Positions 56,558-64,000 of a DNA stretch of 64,000 bases are shown here, in pieces. Position numbers and translations under genes: made by a program. The number at the start of each line of letters is the position of its first letter. Within the stretch, counting starts at the first letter, position 1. Origin of the DNA: Pseudarthrobacter siccitolerans (GTDB lineage Bacteria; Actinomycetota; Actinomycetes; Actinomycetales; Micrococcaceae); the NCBI RefSeq assembly GCF_001046895.1, contig NZ_CAQI01000042.1:248001-312000 (forward strand), given 5' to 3'. The notes under the pieces were generated by a model. The model searched no databases. It was not told where the DNA came from and saw only the letters and a list, made by a program, of their open reading frames with translations.

Positions 56558-57525
56558 CTAGATGTATTGACCAGAGAGGTTGGTGACGCGGCTGGCCGGT
56601 GTCTGACCTTTGAGGGCGGTGTGGGCTCGGTGGTGATTGTAGGCGTGCAGCCAGTCCGGGAAAGCGGCAACACGCTCGGCCTCTGATCGGTAGGGGCGCG
56701 TGTAGGCCCATTCCTCGAGCATGGTGCGGTTGAACCGTTCGACCTTGCCGTTGGTCTGCGGCCGGTAGGGGCGGGTGCGTTTGTGCTTGATGTCCGGGCC
56801 CAGGGCTTCTGTGAAGGCGCGGGACCGGTAGCAGTTCCCGTTATCGGTCAAGACGCGCTGGACCGTGATTCCATGGGCTTGGAACCAGGCGTTAGCCCGT
56901 TTCCAGAACGCTGCTGCAGTTTCCTTTGTCTCGTCGGCGAGGATCTCGGTGTAGGCCAGGTGTGAGTGGTCGTCGACGGCGTTATGGAGGAAGTGGTAGC
57001 CGGGCCTGCGGTTGAACGGTGTTCTTGCTTTGTTGCGGCGGCCGGGAGCTCTGCCAGGACGCGGTGTCCGCCTCCGTCGGGGATACGTCCGAGCTTTTTG
57101 ATGTCTACGTGGATCAGGTCCCCGGGCTTGTCGTGCTCGTAGCGGCGGATTACCCTTCCGGTGCCGCGGTCGAGCCAAGTCAGTTTGGCCAGCCGGTAAC
57201 GGGATAGCACTCGATGGACGGTCGAGGGGTGGATTCCCAGCAAGTAGCCGATCCTTGCAGGGCCCCACCGGCGGTTCACGCGTACGGCGATGATCCGCCG
57301 CTCCGTTCGCGTTGCAGTCCGCTGTGGCGAGGAATGCGGCCGGCTGGATCGGTCTTCCATTGCTTCCGGGCCGTGCTCACGGTAGCGCTCCGCCCAGCGC
57401 ACAGCGGTCGGAACCGAGACCTGAAACCGTTCCGCAGCACGGCGCAGACTCCAGTGCTGATCCACGACGCATTGAGCAAGCTGAAGCCGGCGGCGAGGGG
57501 TCAATAGAGCGTTAGGGTGGGACAT
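56558..57525 (-). pseudogene. IS481 transposase, frameshifted
   Basis: The N-terminal half (57525 to about 57055) has the helix-turn-helix SLRRAAERFQVSVPTAVRWA and PGDLIHVDIKKLGRIPDG with the first Asp. The C-terminal half, in another frame, has NAVDDHSHLAYTE, VLTDNGNCYRS and RPYRPQTNGKVERFNRTM, giving the DDE residues. One missing G near 57055, in the GTCCTGG stretch, separates the halves; adding one base restores a normal protein. The stop codon TAG is supplied by the flanking target duplication. Either inactivated or a sequencing error. Confidence 0.85.
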
Positions 57526-57634
57526 GAAGGCCTCCGTGTGTGGAACTGGACTCTAGACAAGCCCCACTCCACCCGGAGGTCTTCTTCATGTCACCAAACC
57601 ACGCCGGGCGTCACTAACGTCCGTGGACAATACA
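56563..57634 (-). mobile_element. IS481 family insertion sequence, 1072 bp
   Basis: Bounded by imperfect terminal inverted repeats: TGTATTGACC... at the left and TGTATTGTCC... read from the right end, both continuing to GTGACGC. A 6-bp CCTAGA target duplication flanks it. It carries one transposase gene on the minus strand, now frameshifted. It sits right beside the stop codon of the gene at 57636-58220 without disrupting it. Confidence 0.9.
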
Positions 57635-57635
57635 C

Positions 57636-58220
57636 CTAGAGCGTGGCTGGCGGCGTCAGTGCAACGTCGATGGCGGACTCGACGGCATCACGGCTCTCAA
57701 CGGTCGGTTGGACAAGAAGCGACTGAATTGCGTTGATCAGCGCCGCAAGCCTGGGCGTTCGGATCGTAGACAGTCGTTCCATCGACGCGGCAAGCGATTC
57801 CGTGACCAAGACGTCTACATGGTCTCCGAACGAGCCCGCATGGGACCCGTGAGGAGCTATGTAGCTCCCTCCGATTGCTATGTCGCCCAGGAGCACGACA
57901 AGTGGTATGCGCAGCTCGTCCAGAACATCGCCGGCCGCGACTACTGCGATGAAGGGCACGGCATAGGCCGTTGCTTGATATACCGTGCCCTGATGGCAGA
58001 TGTTCGAGTAGAGTCCGTCACCGATTGCCAGGGATGGATCAGTCCGAAGCGCGGCCAACGATCGTGACACGTCGCCTGCGATGGCGAATGACACGTCGCC
58101 CTCAACGCCAAAGGAAACGACGCCTCGTCCGTAGCAGTGCTTTAGCCGGCTCCAGTCGACTTGGTCGAGTTCGTCCAAGGCATCGAAACCTGTCTTGTAG
58201 GGGCGATATGGAGTATCCAC
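57636..58220 (-). CDS. HEAT-like hypothetical protein, 194 aa
   Basis: Contains WSRLKHCYGRG followed later by ICHQGTVYQATAYAVPFI. This pattern (W..L.HAYG ... HQGTVY.AT..AVPFL) recurs in actinobacterial HEAT-repeat-like proteins often found near SMI1-type immunity genes; function unproven. GTG start at 58220. Its TAG stop lies inside the CCTAGA target duplication of the IS481 copy, and the pre-insertion sequence would have kept the same stop, so the protein is intact. Confidence 0.6.
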   Translation of the reverse strand: MDTPYRPYKTGFDALDELDQVDWSRLKHCYGRGVVSFGVEGDVSFAIAGDVSRSLAALRTDPSLAIGDGLYSNICHQGTVYQATAYAVPFIAVVAAGDVLDELRIPLVVLLGDIAIGGSYIAPHGSHAGSFGDHVDVLVTESLAASMERLSTIRTPRLAALINAIQSLLVQPTVESRDAVESAIDVALTPPATL

Positions 58221-58451
58221 GCCACCGAGAGTAGCCGGACATGATCAAGGAAAGGACCTTAGGGGCGCGAATGTGCAGGCCGGCGGATGCCTTGAGGGTC
58301 TAAACGGCTCCGGCGGAGTTCAGTTGGCCGAGGGTCTTATCGATCGACCCAACTCATGGTCGGATCCGTTGTGACCACAGGTTGACTTTGAGAAGTCGGC
58401 GTCTCAAGAATGTGGAGTTGAACTTGCGAGGTAGCTCAACCGAATAGAAGG

Positions 58452-59016
58452 ATGATTGCGCTGACAAACCTGCCCGACGAACGTGAAAGCTTCTCTCCCC
58501 GCTCAGGAGCTTTTTATACTGCCAGCTCAGCGCTGGACAACGCTCTATTCCTGTCTAACGAGGCTGGACGAAGAGTAGCTACCTGCTTCGTTGTGACCGT
58601 TCCATTCTCGCGGCCAATAGGTGGACGGGAGTATTTCCACGTATACGTCGTGAGTGCACGCCACTGCGCGACCACAAAGGACGGGGACCTGCACAAACTT
58701 ACTGCCCAATGCTCCTGGATGGGCGACGTGGGAATCCAGTCGGCCGAACTAGACCCCAGCGATTGGTCAACTATAAAGTACGACGAGCTTTGCCAAGATG
58801 ACGACTGGGTCGATGAAGCCTGGATAGATATTGCCGTGCAAAGGCTAAATTCGGGTTTGTACTCGGATGAAGTTGTTGGAAGATCGATCCGCGCCATACG
58901 TGCCGACCAGTTCCTGGAATTCCGCAGGAACATTTATAGCGACGTTGCACCAATAGGCTTACCCACGCTCACAGTCGGCCTACTCCAGTTCGTGCCTGGG
59001 GACCCAATGCGCCTAG
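58452..59016 (+). pseudogene. Trypsin-like protease gene, 5' part, split by IS1182
   Basis: Encodes residues 1-188 of a serine-protease-like protein: catalytic His71 in VVSARHCA and Asp126 in WIDIAVQ. After CTA GGA the frame enters the IS and stops at 59027. Joining base 59016 to 60839 restores an open frame of 468 codons, with FVPGDPMRLEPMAHFG across the join. ATG 58452 lies in GAAGGATG. Probably inactive as it stands. Confidence 0.8.
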
Positions 59017-60834
59017 GAGGCTGCTGAACTAAGGCGGGTTGTAGGCGGGCGGAACGCCACCAATGGCCGTCTAGCGGCGTGTTCTGGTCAGCACCCTTGG
59101 GTGCGACAACGGGGTCGTTCCGCCCGCTTGACTTCATTCTGCCTCTGAATCTGGTGCATCGTCCAGGTGATTTTGTTGATGAGCCGAGGGTTCTGACGGT
59201 GGCCTATTCCAGCGCCCACGATCCCTCGTTTACGGTCAGTCCGAGAGCGAGCATGCGTCGTAGGTTCAGTCCCGCGATCCGTAGGCGTAGCCAGGCGTTG
59301 TTCCGTCTGATGCCCCGGTGTGGAACGCGGCGGTTGCCACGGGTGAGCCAGGCGATGGACCGCTCGACCATGGGCCGGTGCGTGCGGTAGTCGTCTTGGA
59401 AGGCCGGATCCGCGGCGCGTTGACGGTGTTCGCGCTGCAGCGCGTCGTGTTCGTGCAGTTGGATCTTGCGTCCCCGTGGCGATGCGGTGCACCGGTCCCG
59501 GAGTGGGCAGCCGGTGCAGGCGGCGCCGAACGTGACCCGTCGTTTTGCGGTGATCTTGCGGGTGAGGCCATTCGGGCAGGTCATAGTGCCGGCTGCCTCA
59601 TCGACGGTGAAGTCATCGAGGGTGAACCCGCCCTCAACGGTCGGGCGCAGCGGCCATGGTTTGATCACCGGGGTATGACCCGTGAGGGCGAGGGCGGCAA
59701 GCATGTCCCCGGAACCGTAGGCCGAATCGGCCAGAACCTGGACGCTGGTCCCGCTGATCGTTGGATCCTGGGTAAGCAACCGGGCACCGACCGTCCCGTC
59801 GCTGTTTTCCGGCCCCGAGGCTTTGGTCAGTTCCGCGGCGGTGATCAGCCCGGTGTCGGGTTCGATCACGATGTGGGCTTTGTAACCGTCCTGCTGCCTG
59901 GATTGGGTCTTATGCGCATGCCGGGCGTCCGGGTCCACGATGGAGATCATCCGGTCCGGGGCGACCTTCCGTGCGATCCGCCACCGCCCGTCGGTCCCGT
60001 CAGAATCCTCGGCCGGTTCCACGTCCTGTCCGGCGACCAAGGCCAACAACGCATACGCATCAGCGGCCTTACCCTCGAGCATCTCTGGATCCACCGCGGC
60101 GAGCAGGGCAAGCGCGTCGGTGACCAGGGCCGAGATCAGCCCGTCTTTGGCGTCCTGGTCATCCCAGGCGATGTCCGGCTTGCCGGTACGGCTGTAGTCA
60201 TACCCCTTCGCGTGACTGACCACCAGGTCTTGGCCGCCGGGGACATCCCGGCCAAAGCGCCGGACCGCGGCGATCAGCTGGGTGATCGTGTCTTGCCTGG
60301 CGACCGCGTCGTCCAGGACCGTCGAATCCACCGCCCGCCGGCGCTTGCCCTTCAGTACCCCGGTTTCCGCGACGACTTCGGCGATGGCCTCCATAATCCG
60401 GTGCGGATTCTTCGAGCCGGCCAGCCGCCTTCGCCAGTACGTCAGCGTGCTCGGATGGAACGCGGTATCAGTCAGCCCGTACCCGCACGCTGCCTTCCAG
60501 CGCAGATCGAAGGTCAGTGCCTCCGCGGTTTCCCGGTCAGAGAGGCCCTGCAAGGCCTGCAACACCAGCACCGAGCCGATCACCGGCGCCGGAACCGAAG
60601 GCCTGCCCCGGCGAGACGGAAACAGATCCTCCATCATCGAATCCGGGAACAGCCGCCCCCTGTGCCCGGCCAGAAAAGCGAAGACACTGCCCGGAGCCAA
60701 CAACTCACCGGCCAGCGCCTCCACATCCAAATACCCGCGTTGCGCATCCTCGCGTCCCTGCATAAGACCAGTCTTAATCACCAGCCCCAGCAGTCCAGCC
60801 GACGCGCCCGACCAGCGAATATTTCAGCGGTCTC
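59017..60834 (-). mobile_element. IS1182 family insertion sequence, 1818 bp
   Basis: Ends are the imperfect inverted repeat GAGGCTGCTGAA and its partner TTCAGCGGTCTC, flanked by CTAG. It carries one full-length transposase on the minus strand and interrupts a protease gene. Precise removal with one CTAG copy restores the host reading frame, which fixes the borders well. Confidence 0.87.
59204..60781 (-). CDS. IS1182 family transposase, 525 aa
   Basis: DDE transposase of the IS1182 group: N-terminal FLAGHRGRLFPD, LQGLSDRETAEALTFDLRWK, first catalytic region RRRAVDSTVLDDAV, VLADSAYGSGD, a cysteine cluster CTGCPLRDRC, and C-terminal HRPMVERSIAWLTRGNRRV. The open frame is intact, so the element may still move. 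GTG 60781 is the longest start; ATG 60763 (MQGREDAQRG) resembles the usual family start. Confidence 0.92.
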   Translation of the reverse strand: MIKTGLMQGREDAQRGYLDVEALAGELLAPGSVFAFLAGHRGRLFPDSMMEDLFPSRRGRPSVPAPVIGSVLVLQALQGLSDRETAEALTFDLRWKAACGYGLTDTAFHPSTLTYWRRRLAGSKNPHRIMEAIAEVVAETGVLKGKRRRAVDSTVLDDAVARQDTITQLIAAVRRFGRDVPGGQDLVVSHAKGYDYSRTGKPDIAWDDQDAKDGLISALVTDALALLAAVDPEMLEGKAADAYALLALVAGQDVEPAEDSDGTDGRWRIARKVAPDRMISIVDPDARHAHKTQSRQQDGYKAHIVIEPDTGLITAAELTKASGPENSDGTVGARLLTQDPTISGTSVQVLADSAYGSGDMLAALALTGHTPVIKPWPLRPTVEGGFTLDDFTVDEAAGTMTCPNGLTRKITAKRRVTFGAACTGCPLRDRCTASPRGRKIQLHEHDALQREHRQRAADPAFQDDYRTHRPMVERSIAWLTRGNRRVPHRGIRRNNAWLRLRIAGLNLRRMLALGLTVNEGSWALE

Positions 60835-60838
60835 CTAG

Positions 60839-61680
60839 AGCCTATGGCACATTTTGGTCGGCTCGCCATGGTGCCCGTTGGATCAATCGATGGAAGTTGG
60901 GGAAGGATGGCTGCTTATCTTGTAGAAAGCAGTGCCTCCAGGGGAATGAGCGGAGCCCCGGTTTTCGCTCAACTAGACAACGGCGAATACCGGCTCCTGG
61001 GCGTCCATGTTGGTCATTTCAAGGAGCGCCAAGAAGCGCAAGATGCTAAGCAGAATCCTGAAGGTCAGGTCCTTCCGGAGCAGGCTGGTCAACAGGCCAA
61101 TGCACAATCTATCGGGATGCACTCGCGGGTTGGGCTCGTCGCGCCTGCATACAAAATACTCCAGATACTAAGTACTCAACACGTTCTCGATTCTCAAGAG
61201 CAAGTCGAATTGAGTGTTCGATGGAACGGCTGGCGCTTGCTGGACAGCAGCTACAGACAACAAGCGGGAGTCTGCCGACCTGAGGTGCAATACGACAACC
61301 TGCAAGAGTACGAATCAAGGCATCCTCACGACGAGCACTTCCTGATTCTTCGCCCGACGAATGAGCACTGGCAGTCAGAACGGCAATCGGATGAAGGCTT
61401 CGAGCCGTGGAGTGAGGTTGAGGTGGAGGTACTCGGCACGCTCGATGCCGTTCTCGACACCCTTCGAAGTAGCATCGGATTGGCGTCACCGCTCCAAAGT
61501 TCGTCGGACGGCATCTTGCTTACTATGAGGGACGAGGGCTACGACGTCACGCTATACCTCAATGATTCCAAGAACGTCGAGGCAGTTGAGGTCAGCCTTC
61601 GAGTGGTAGGTGAGAAAGGAAGTGTATACGACCTCGCGCGAGAGCTAAAAGGCATAGTCCAAGACGTCCGGCGCTTCTAG
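60839..61680 (+). pseudogene. Trypsin-like protease gene, 3' part, split by IS1182
   Basis: Continues the protease interrupted at 59016. SASRGMSGAPVF carries the nucleophile (Ser226 of the rejoined protein), completing a His-Asp-Ser triad. After about residue 290 comes a separate C-terminal domain (VRWNGWRLLD ... LYLNDSKNVEAVEVSLRVV) not recognised. ATG 60844 could allow translation of this fragment alone, but without His and Asp it should not be a protease. Confidence 0.8.
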
Positions 61681-62151
61681 GAAGTGCAAGGCTCCGGTTC
61701 CGACCAGCCAGTTGCCGGCCGCGCTGTAACCCTAGTCCTAGTCCTTTGGTTATCGAACAGGTGGACTTGCTTTGCCAATGAGCAACATGAGCGGCTTGAG
61801 CAAGGATCCTCGGACCGGGCTACCTTTTGTAGGTATCTGCGAGGTCATTTCGAGATGGCAGGTTTCCGGTGCTGCAAGGTATCCACAATGGAATCTTCTC
61901 AGCGCCAGATCTCTCCACACCAGCAGCAGTCGTCCTTGTGTTCCTGGATGACGAGGACCCGTTCTTCTCCGAGCAGGATGATGTCTTCGTAGCTAAACAT
62001 GGACCCAGTCCAGCATCAGCGGCCGGCCGTCGGTAGGGGAGTCCCGGCGTATGTGGAAAACGGAAATTTCGCTGCCCTGTCGGACCCGAGGAGAAGGACC
62101 GGATCTGCCGTAGCGCGTTCCCGCCAGAGGGAAGTCCCTGACCACCAGATG
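61681..62151. other. Region without a clear gene
   Basis: About 470 bases. On the minus strand, a decayed or very short coding stretch is suggested by ISVFHIRRDSPTDGRPLMLDW near 62010-62080, followed by the 33-codon frame listed separately. Nothing else recognised. Confidence 0.3.
61899..62000 (-). CDS. Possible 33-aa peptide
   Basis: A short frame (MFSYEDIILLGEERVLVIQE, then HKDDCCWCGEIWR) with natural-looking composition and a CCWC cluster. Its ATG overlaps the end of another short coding-like frame. No ribosome site is clear and no family is known; it may be a fragment. Confidence 0.2.
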   Translation of the reverse strand: MFSYEDIILLGEERVLVIQEHKDDCCWCGEIWR

Positions 62152-62991
62152 CTAGAAATTTGGAATCGGCAGTAGCTCTTCCCCGAGATCCGGCCAGTTC
62201 CAGAGCTGAAGTAATTCGGGTCGTACGTCGCTTTCCAACAGGATTGTGACCTGGGCGTAGGTGAGGGAGTTCGCGACCTCCTCGCCACTCAGCAGGCCAA
62301 CCACCTGACCGTCCATGGTGTGGGTAAATCCCAGAAGGTCGTGTGTCCTTAGCAGCGCCCTGCGAACAATTTCCAGAACGTCCAGATCTTTGTCTTGGTC
62401 TGGGAGTTCGTCTGAAATCTTCCTGAGGCGATAAACTCTTCGAACCCCGTACTGTTCGCCAATTGCGGAGTGTTCCTTGTCCAGCATCATTCCGCCGAAC
62501 TCAGAATCCCATAGCCGGTCGATCAGCTCAGCGCTCGAGATATCCCAGTCAATATCTGAGGCAATACTCAGCTTGTGCCTTCGGCCGCGGTAGAGGCCGA
62601 TCTGACAGTTGCTTCCGGCGAAGACCGACTTCTGGTGAACATTTATGTTGCGGGCGCGAGTCAGAGCGGGGCCATACTCGTTGACAGTTATTTCAGGTGG
62701 AAGGGTCGCGAGATGCTTTTTCCAGTCCGCCCACCGACCATTGGCCTCAAGTTCCTTGGATAAAATTTCCGAAATCGACCCATATGCAGAAAGAAAAGCA
62801 CCTAGCGAATAGCGAAACTTTTGAGGATCATGATATCCAGCTTCCATTTGGCTCGCGAAATACACTGCCTCTTTGAAGCGGTCTTCGGTGCCTGGTGTCA
62901 GGCAACCGACGACGGAATCTGCATAAATGCATTCGCGTGATCTGAAGCCTCTGGAAAAGAATGCATCGTATGATCCGAATAAGTTACTCAT
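62152..62991 (-). CDS. Hypothetical protein with HEPN-like RNxxxH motif, 279 aa
   Basis: No family recognised with certainty. A helical N-terminal half (residues 35-130) ends in LTRARNINVHQ, where Arg114-Asn-Ile-Asn-Val-His119 fits the Rx4-6H motif of HEPN ribonucleases, usually seen in toxin and defence proteins. The C-terminal half (130-279) is of unknown fold. ATG 62991 follows GGTGG. Codon use looks less GC-rich than in the catabolic genes, consistent with transfer. Stands alone on the minus strand. Confidence 0.55.
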   Translation of the reverse strand: MSNLFGSYDAFFSRGFRSRECIYADSVVGCLTPGTEDRFKEAVYFASQMEAGYHDPQKFRYSLGAFLSAYGSISEILSKELEANGRWADWKKHLATLPPEITVNEYGPALTRARNINVHQKSVFAGSNCQIGLYRGRRHKLSIASDIDWDISSAELIDRLWDSEFGGMMLDKEHSAIGEQYGVRRVYRLRKISDELPDQDKDLDVLEIVRRALLRTHDLLGFTHTMDGQVVGLLSGEEVANSLTYAQVTILLESDVRPELLQLWNWPDLGEELLPIPNF

Positions 62992-63292
62992 AACGCCACC
63001 CCATCCGTGTACTTCCTACAGGTGTTCTGACCATACTGCCCCCTTGTCGACTTTGACGTGCGAAGGACGGGGATGGGTGTCGCAGCCATGCCCTGCCGCA
63101 TGCTAAGTAGAGCAGGTGCTGAGCGAGACCTTCGCCACCCATGTCAGGCTCGTGTTCAGAGAGGTCGGGGCATCTACCCGTCACTGACTCGCACCAGTCC
63201 GCCGGGCGCGGCGAAATATAGGCCAAGTGCGGTCTCTTGGAAGGGCTGCAAACATGCAGGAAAATCAGCTCATACCAAAAGCGATTACGCTT
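62992..63292. other. Gene-free region
   Basis: About 300 bases between two minus-strand genes; nothing recognised. Confidence 0.3.
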
Positions 63293-64000
63293 CTACCTCA
63301 TCCCATGCGGACCGTGCGGGCTCCAGCCGCCGAGAAAGGGCACTAGGTCTTCATCGCTGTAGTCTGCCAGGACGGGAACATCGATCGGTTGAAGCAGGGG
63401 ATCCTTGGTGTCAATGTAATCGCGGGCCCATGTCAGCCAGGCCAGCCCGCGGTTGACCAACTCTATGTCCGATTCTGAGCCCAGCCTCGTCTCAAGGGCG
63501 TCCACGTACCTGCGCAGCGTGCCGGCTTCTGCCCAGGCGTCTGCCTGCATCTTGAGCTGCTCGGCCTTGTGGTGGTCTTGGATCCGTATGCGTGCACGCT
63601 TCATGGCGGCCTCCCACCGGCGTTGGGTTTCCTCCTCCTTGAGGCGTGCTTGCTCGCGTTTCCACTCATGTTGAGGTGCTGAATTTCGATCTCGCGAAGT
63701 ATGGCCGGCAGGGCGGTGTCGAGTTGTTGCCGTTTGCCGTCGCGAAACCGTTCTCGGCGACCGTTGGTTGAGTATTTTTGTGTCAGCTCCAGCTGGAGCC
63801 GCCCCGTTGATACGAAATCGGTGTTGTTTACTGTCGTCCAGGACTGGTTGCGGGAGTTGTATTTGGGGATGTATGGCCTTGCGGATCCGCCGTTCGGGGG
63901 GAGCTCCCGCATTTCCAAAGGAACAGTGGTTGAGCCGATCGTGATCGCGATATCACCGTCGAGAGTTGTGGGTCTCCTAGTGTCGGTGCGTTTGTGGCTC
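63293..64000 (-). pseudogene. Hypothetical protein, frameshifted and truncated by the window end
   Basis: The minus-strand frame entering at base 64000 is open (TLDGDIAITIGSTTVPLE, then RFRDGKRQQLDTALPAILRE) to about 63690. It then fails, while another frame continues smoothly as KREQARLKEEETQRRWEAAMKRARI and on to 63293. A single-base frameshift near 63680 therefore splits one protein with a charged coiled-coil middle. It looks like a large actinobacterial hypothetical protein whose C-terminal part is here; function unknown. It could also be a sequencing error. Confidence 0.6.

Larger units (their letters stand above)
56557..57640. repeat. 6-bp target-site duplication flanking the IS481 copy
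   Basis: CCTAGA at 56557-56562 and again at 57635-57640, exactly outside the element's inverted repeats. This shows insertion by transposition with both ends preserved. Confidence 0.85.
59013..60838. repeat. CTAG target duplication flanking the IS1182 copy
   Basis: CTAG at 59013-59016 and 60835-60838, immediately outside the inverted repeats GAGGCTGCTGAA (left) and TTCAGCGGTCTC (right). Confidence 0.75.

Noticed and set aside
59318..60838. 506-codon plus-strand open frame opposite the IS1182 transposase
   Set aside because: Antisense to a well-recognised transposase; composition is Pro/Gly/Arg-rich with no family features.
61684..61992. 102-codon plus-strand open frame after the split protease
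   Set aside because: Low-complexity Ser/Gln-rich end and no ribosome site; the minus strand looks more coding-like there.
1..64000. CRISPR arrays, rRNA or tRNA genes, integrases
   Set aside because: None recognised: no regular spaced repeats, no cloverleaf or rRNA sequence, and no tyrosine or serine recombinase among the proteins, so the island has no evident integration enzyme.

Overview
The window is high-GC DNA from an actinobacterium, most likely Arthrobacter or a close Micrococcaceae relative. This is inferred from the codon use, the bioB-bsaP-bioA-bioF-bioD order, a DUF4193 protein and the protein families seen. No rRNA, tRNA or CRISPR array was recognised.

1-22.3 kb is a catabolic locus. 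A leftward operon (5453 to 1) encodes an ABC importer ATPase, an enol-lactonase-like hydrolase, a Baeyer-Villiger monooxygenase (BVMO), a second hydrolase, an SDR and the start of an acyl-CoA dehydrogenase. Rightward genes encode two SDRs around the ABC permease, a LysR regulator, an ADP-forming acyl-CoA synthetase, a three-subunit biotin-dependent acyl-CoA carboxylase, a quinone-oxidoreductase-like MDR enzyme, the importer's Tat/lipoprotein binding protein, a phosphotransferase plus acyl-CoA dehydrogenase pair of the LvaA/LvaC (ACAD10/11) kind, and a P450 with its PDR-type reductase. Together they suggest: import, hydroxylation, oxidation to a ketone, Baeyer-Villiger insertion, ester or lactone hydrolysis, CoA activation of a hydroxy acid, removal of its hydroxyl as phosphate, and carboxylation. 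A perfect T-N11-A palindrome in the divergent promoter region is a good candidate LysR operator.

22.4-28.3 kb is a translationally coupled biotin operon (bioB, bsaP, bioA, bioF, bioD) ending in a P450-like protein whose K-helix lacks the ExxR motif. 28.5-31.5 kb holds pntAB transhydrogenase, and 32-34.1 kb a glycogen-debranching-type glucosidase on the minus strand.

35-64 kb is an accessory island rich in defence-type genes and decay: DUF6994 and DUF6308 proteins, an unknown 461-residue protein, a HelD-type helicase, a frameshifted remnant of a modified-base-restriction-type gene, a second diverged DUF6994 3' end, an 1801-residue helicase with a Vsr-like nuclease domain, a GmrSD-like DUF262/HNH protein with a RAMA-like tail, a Septu-like PtuA/PtuB pair, an IS481 copy, a HEAT-like protein, a trypsin-like protease gene split by an IS1182 copy, a HEPN-motif protein and a frameshifted gene running off the window end.
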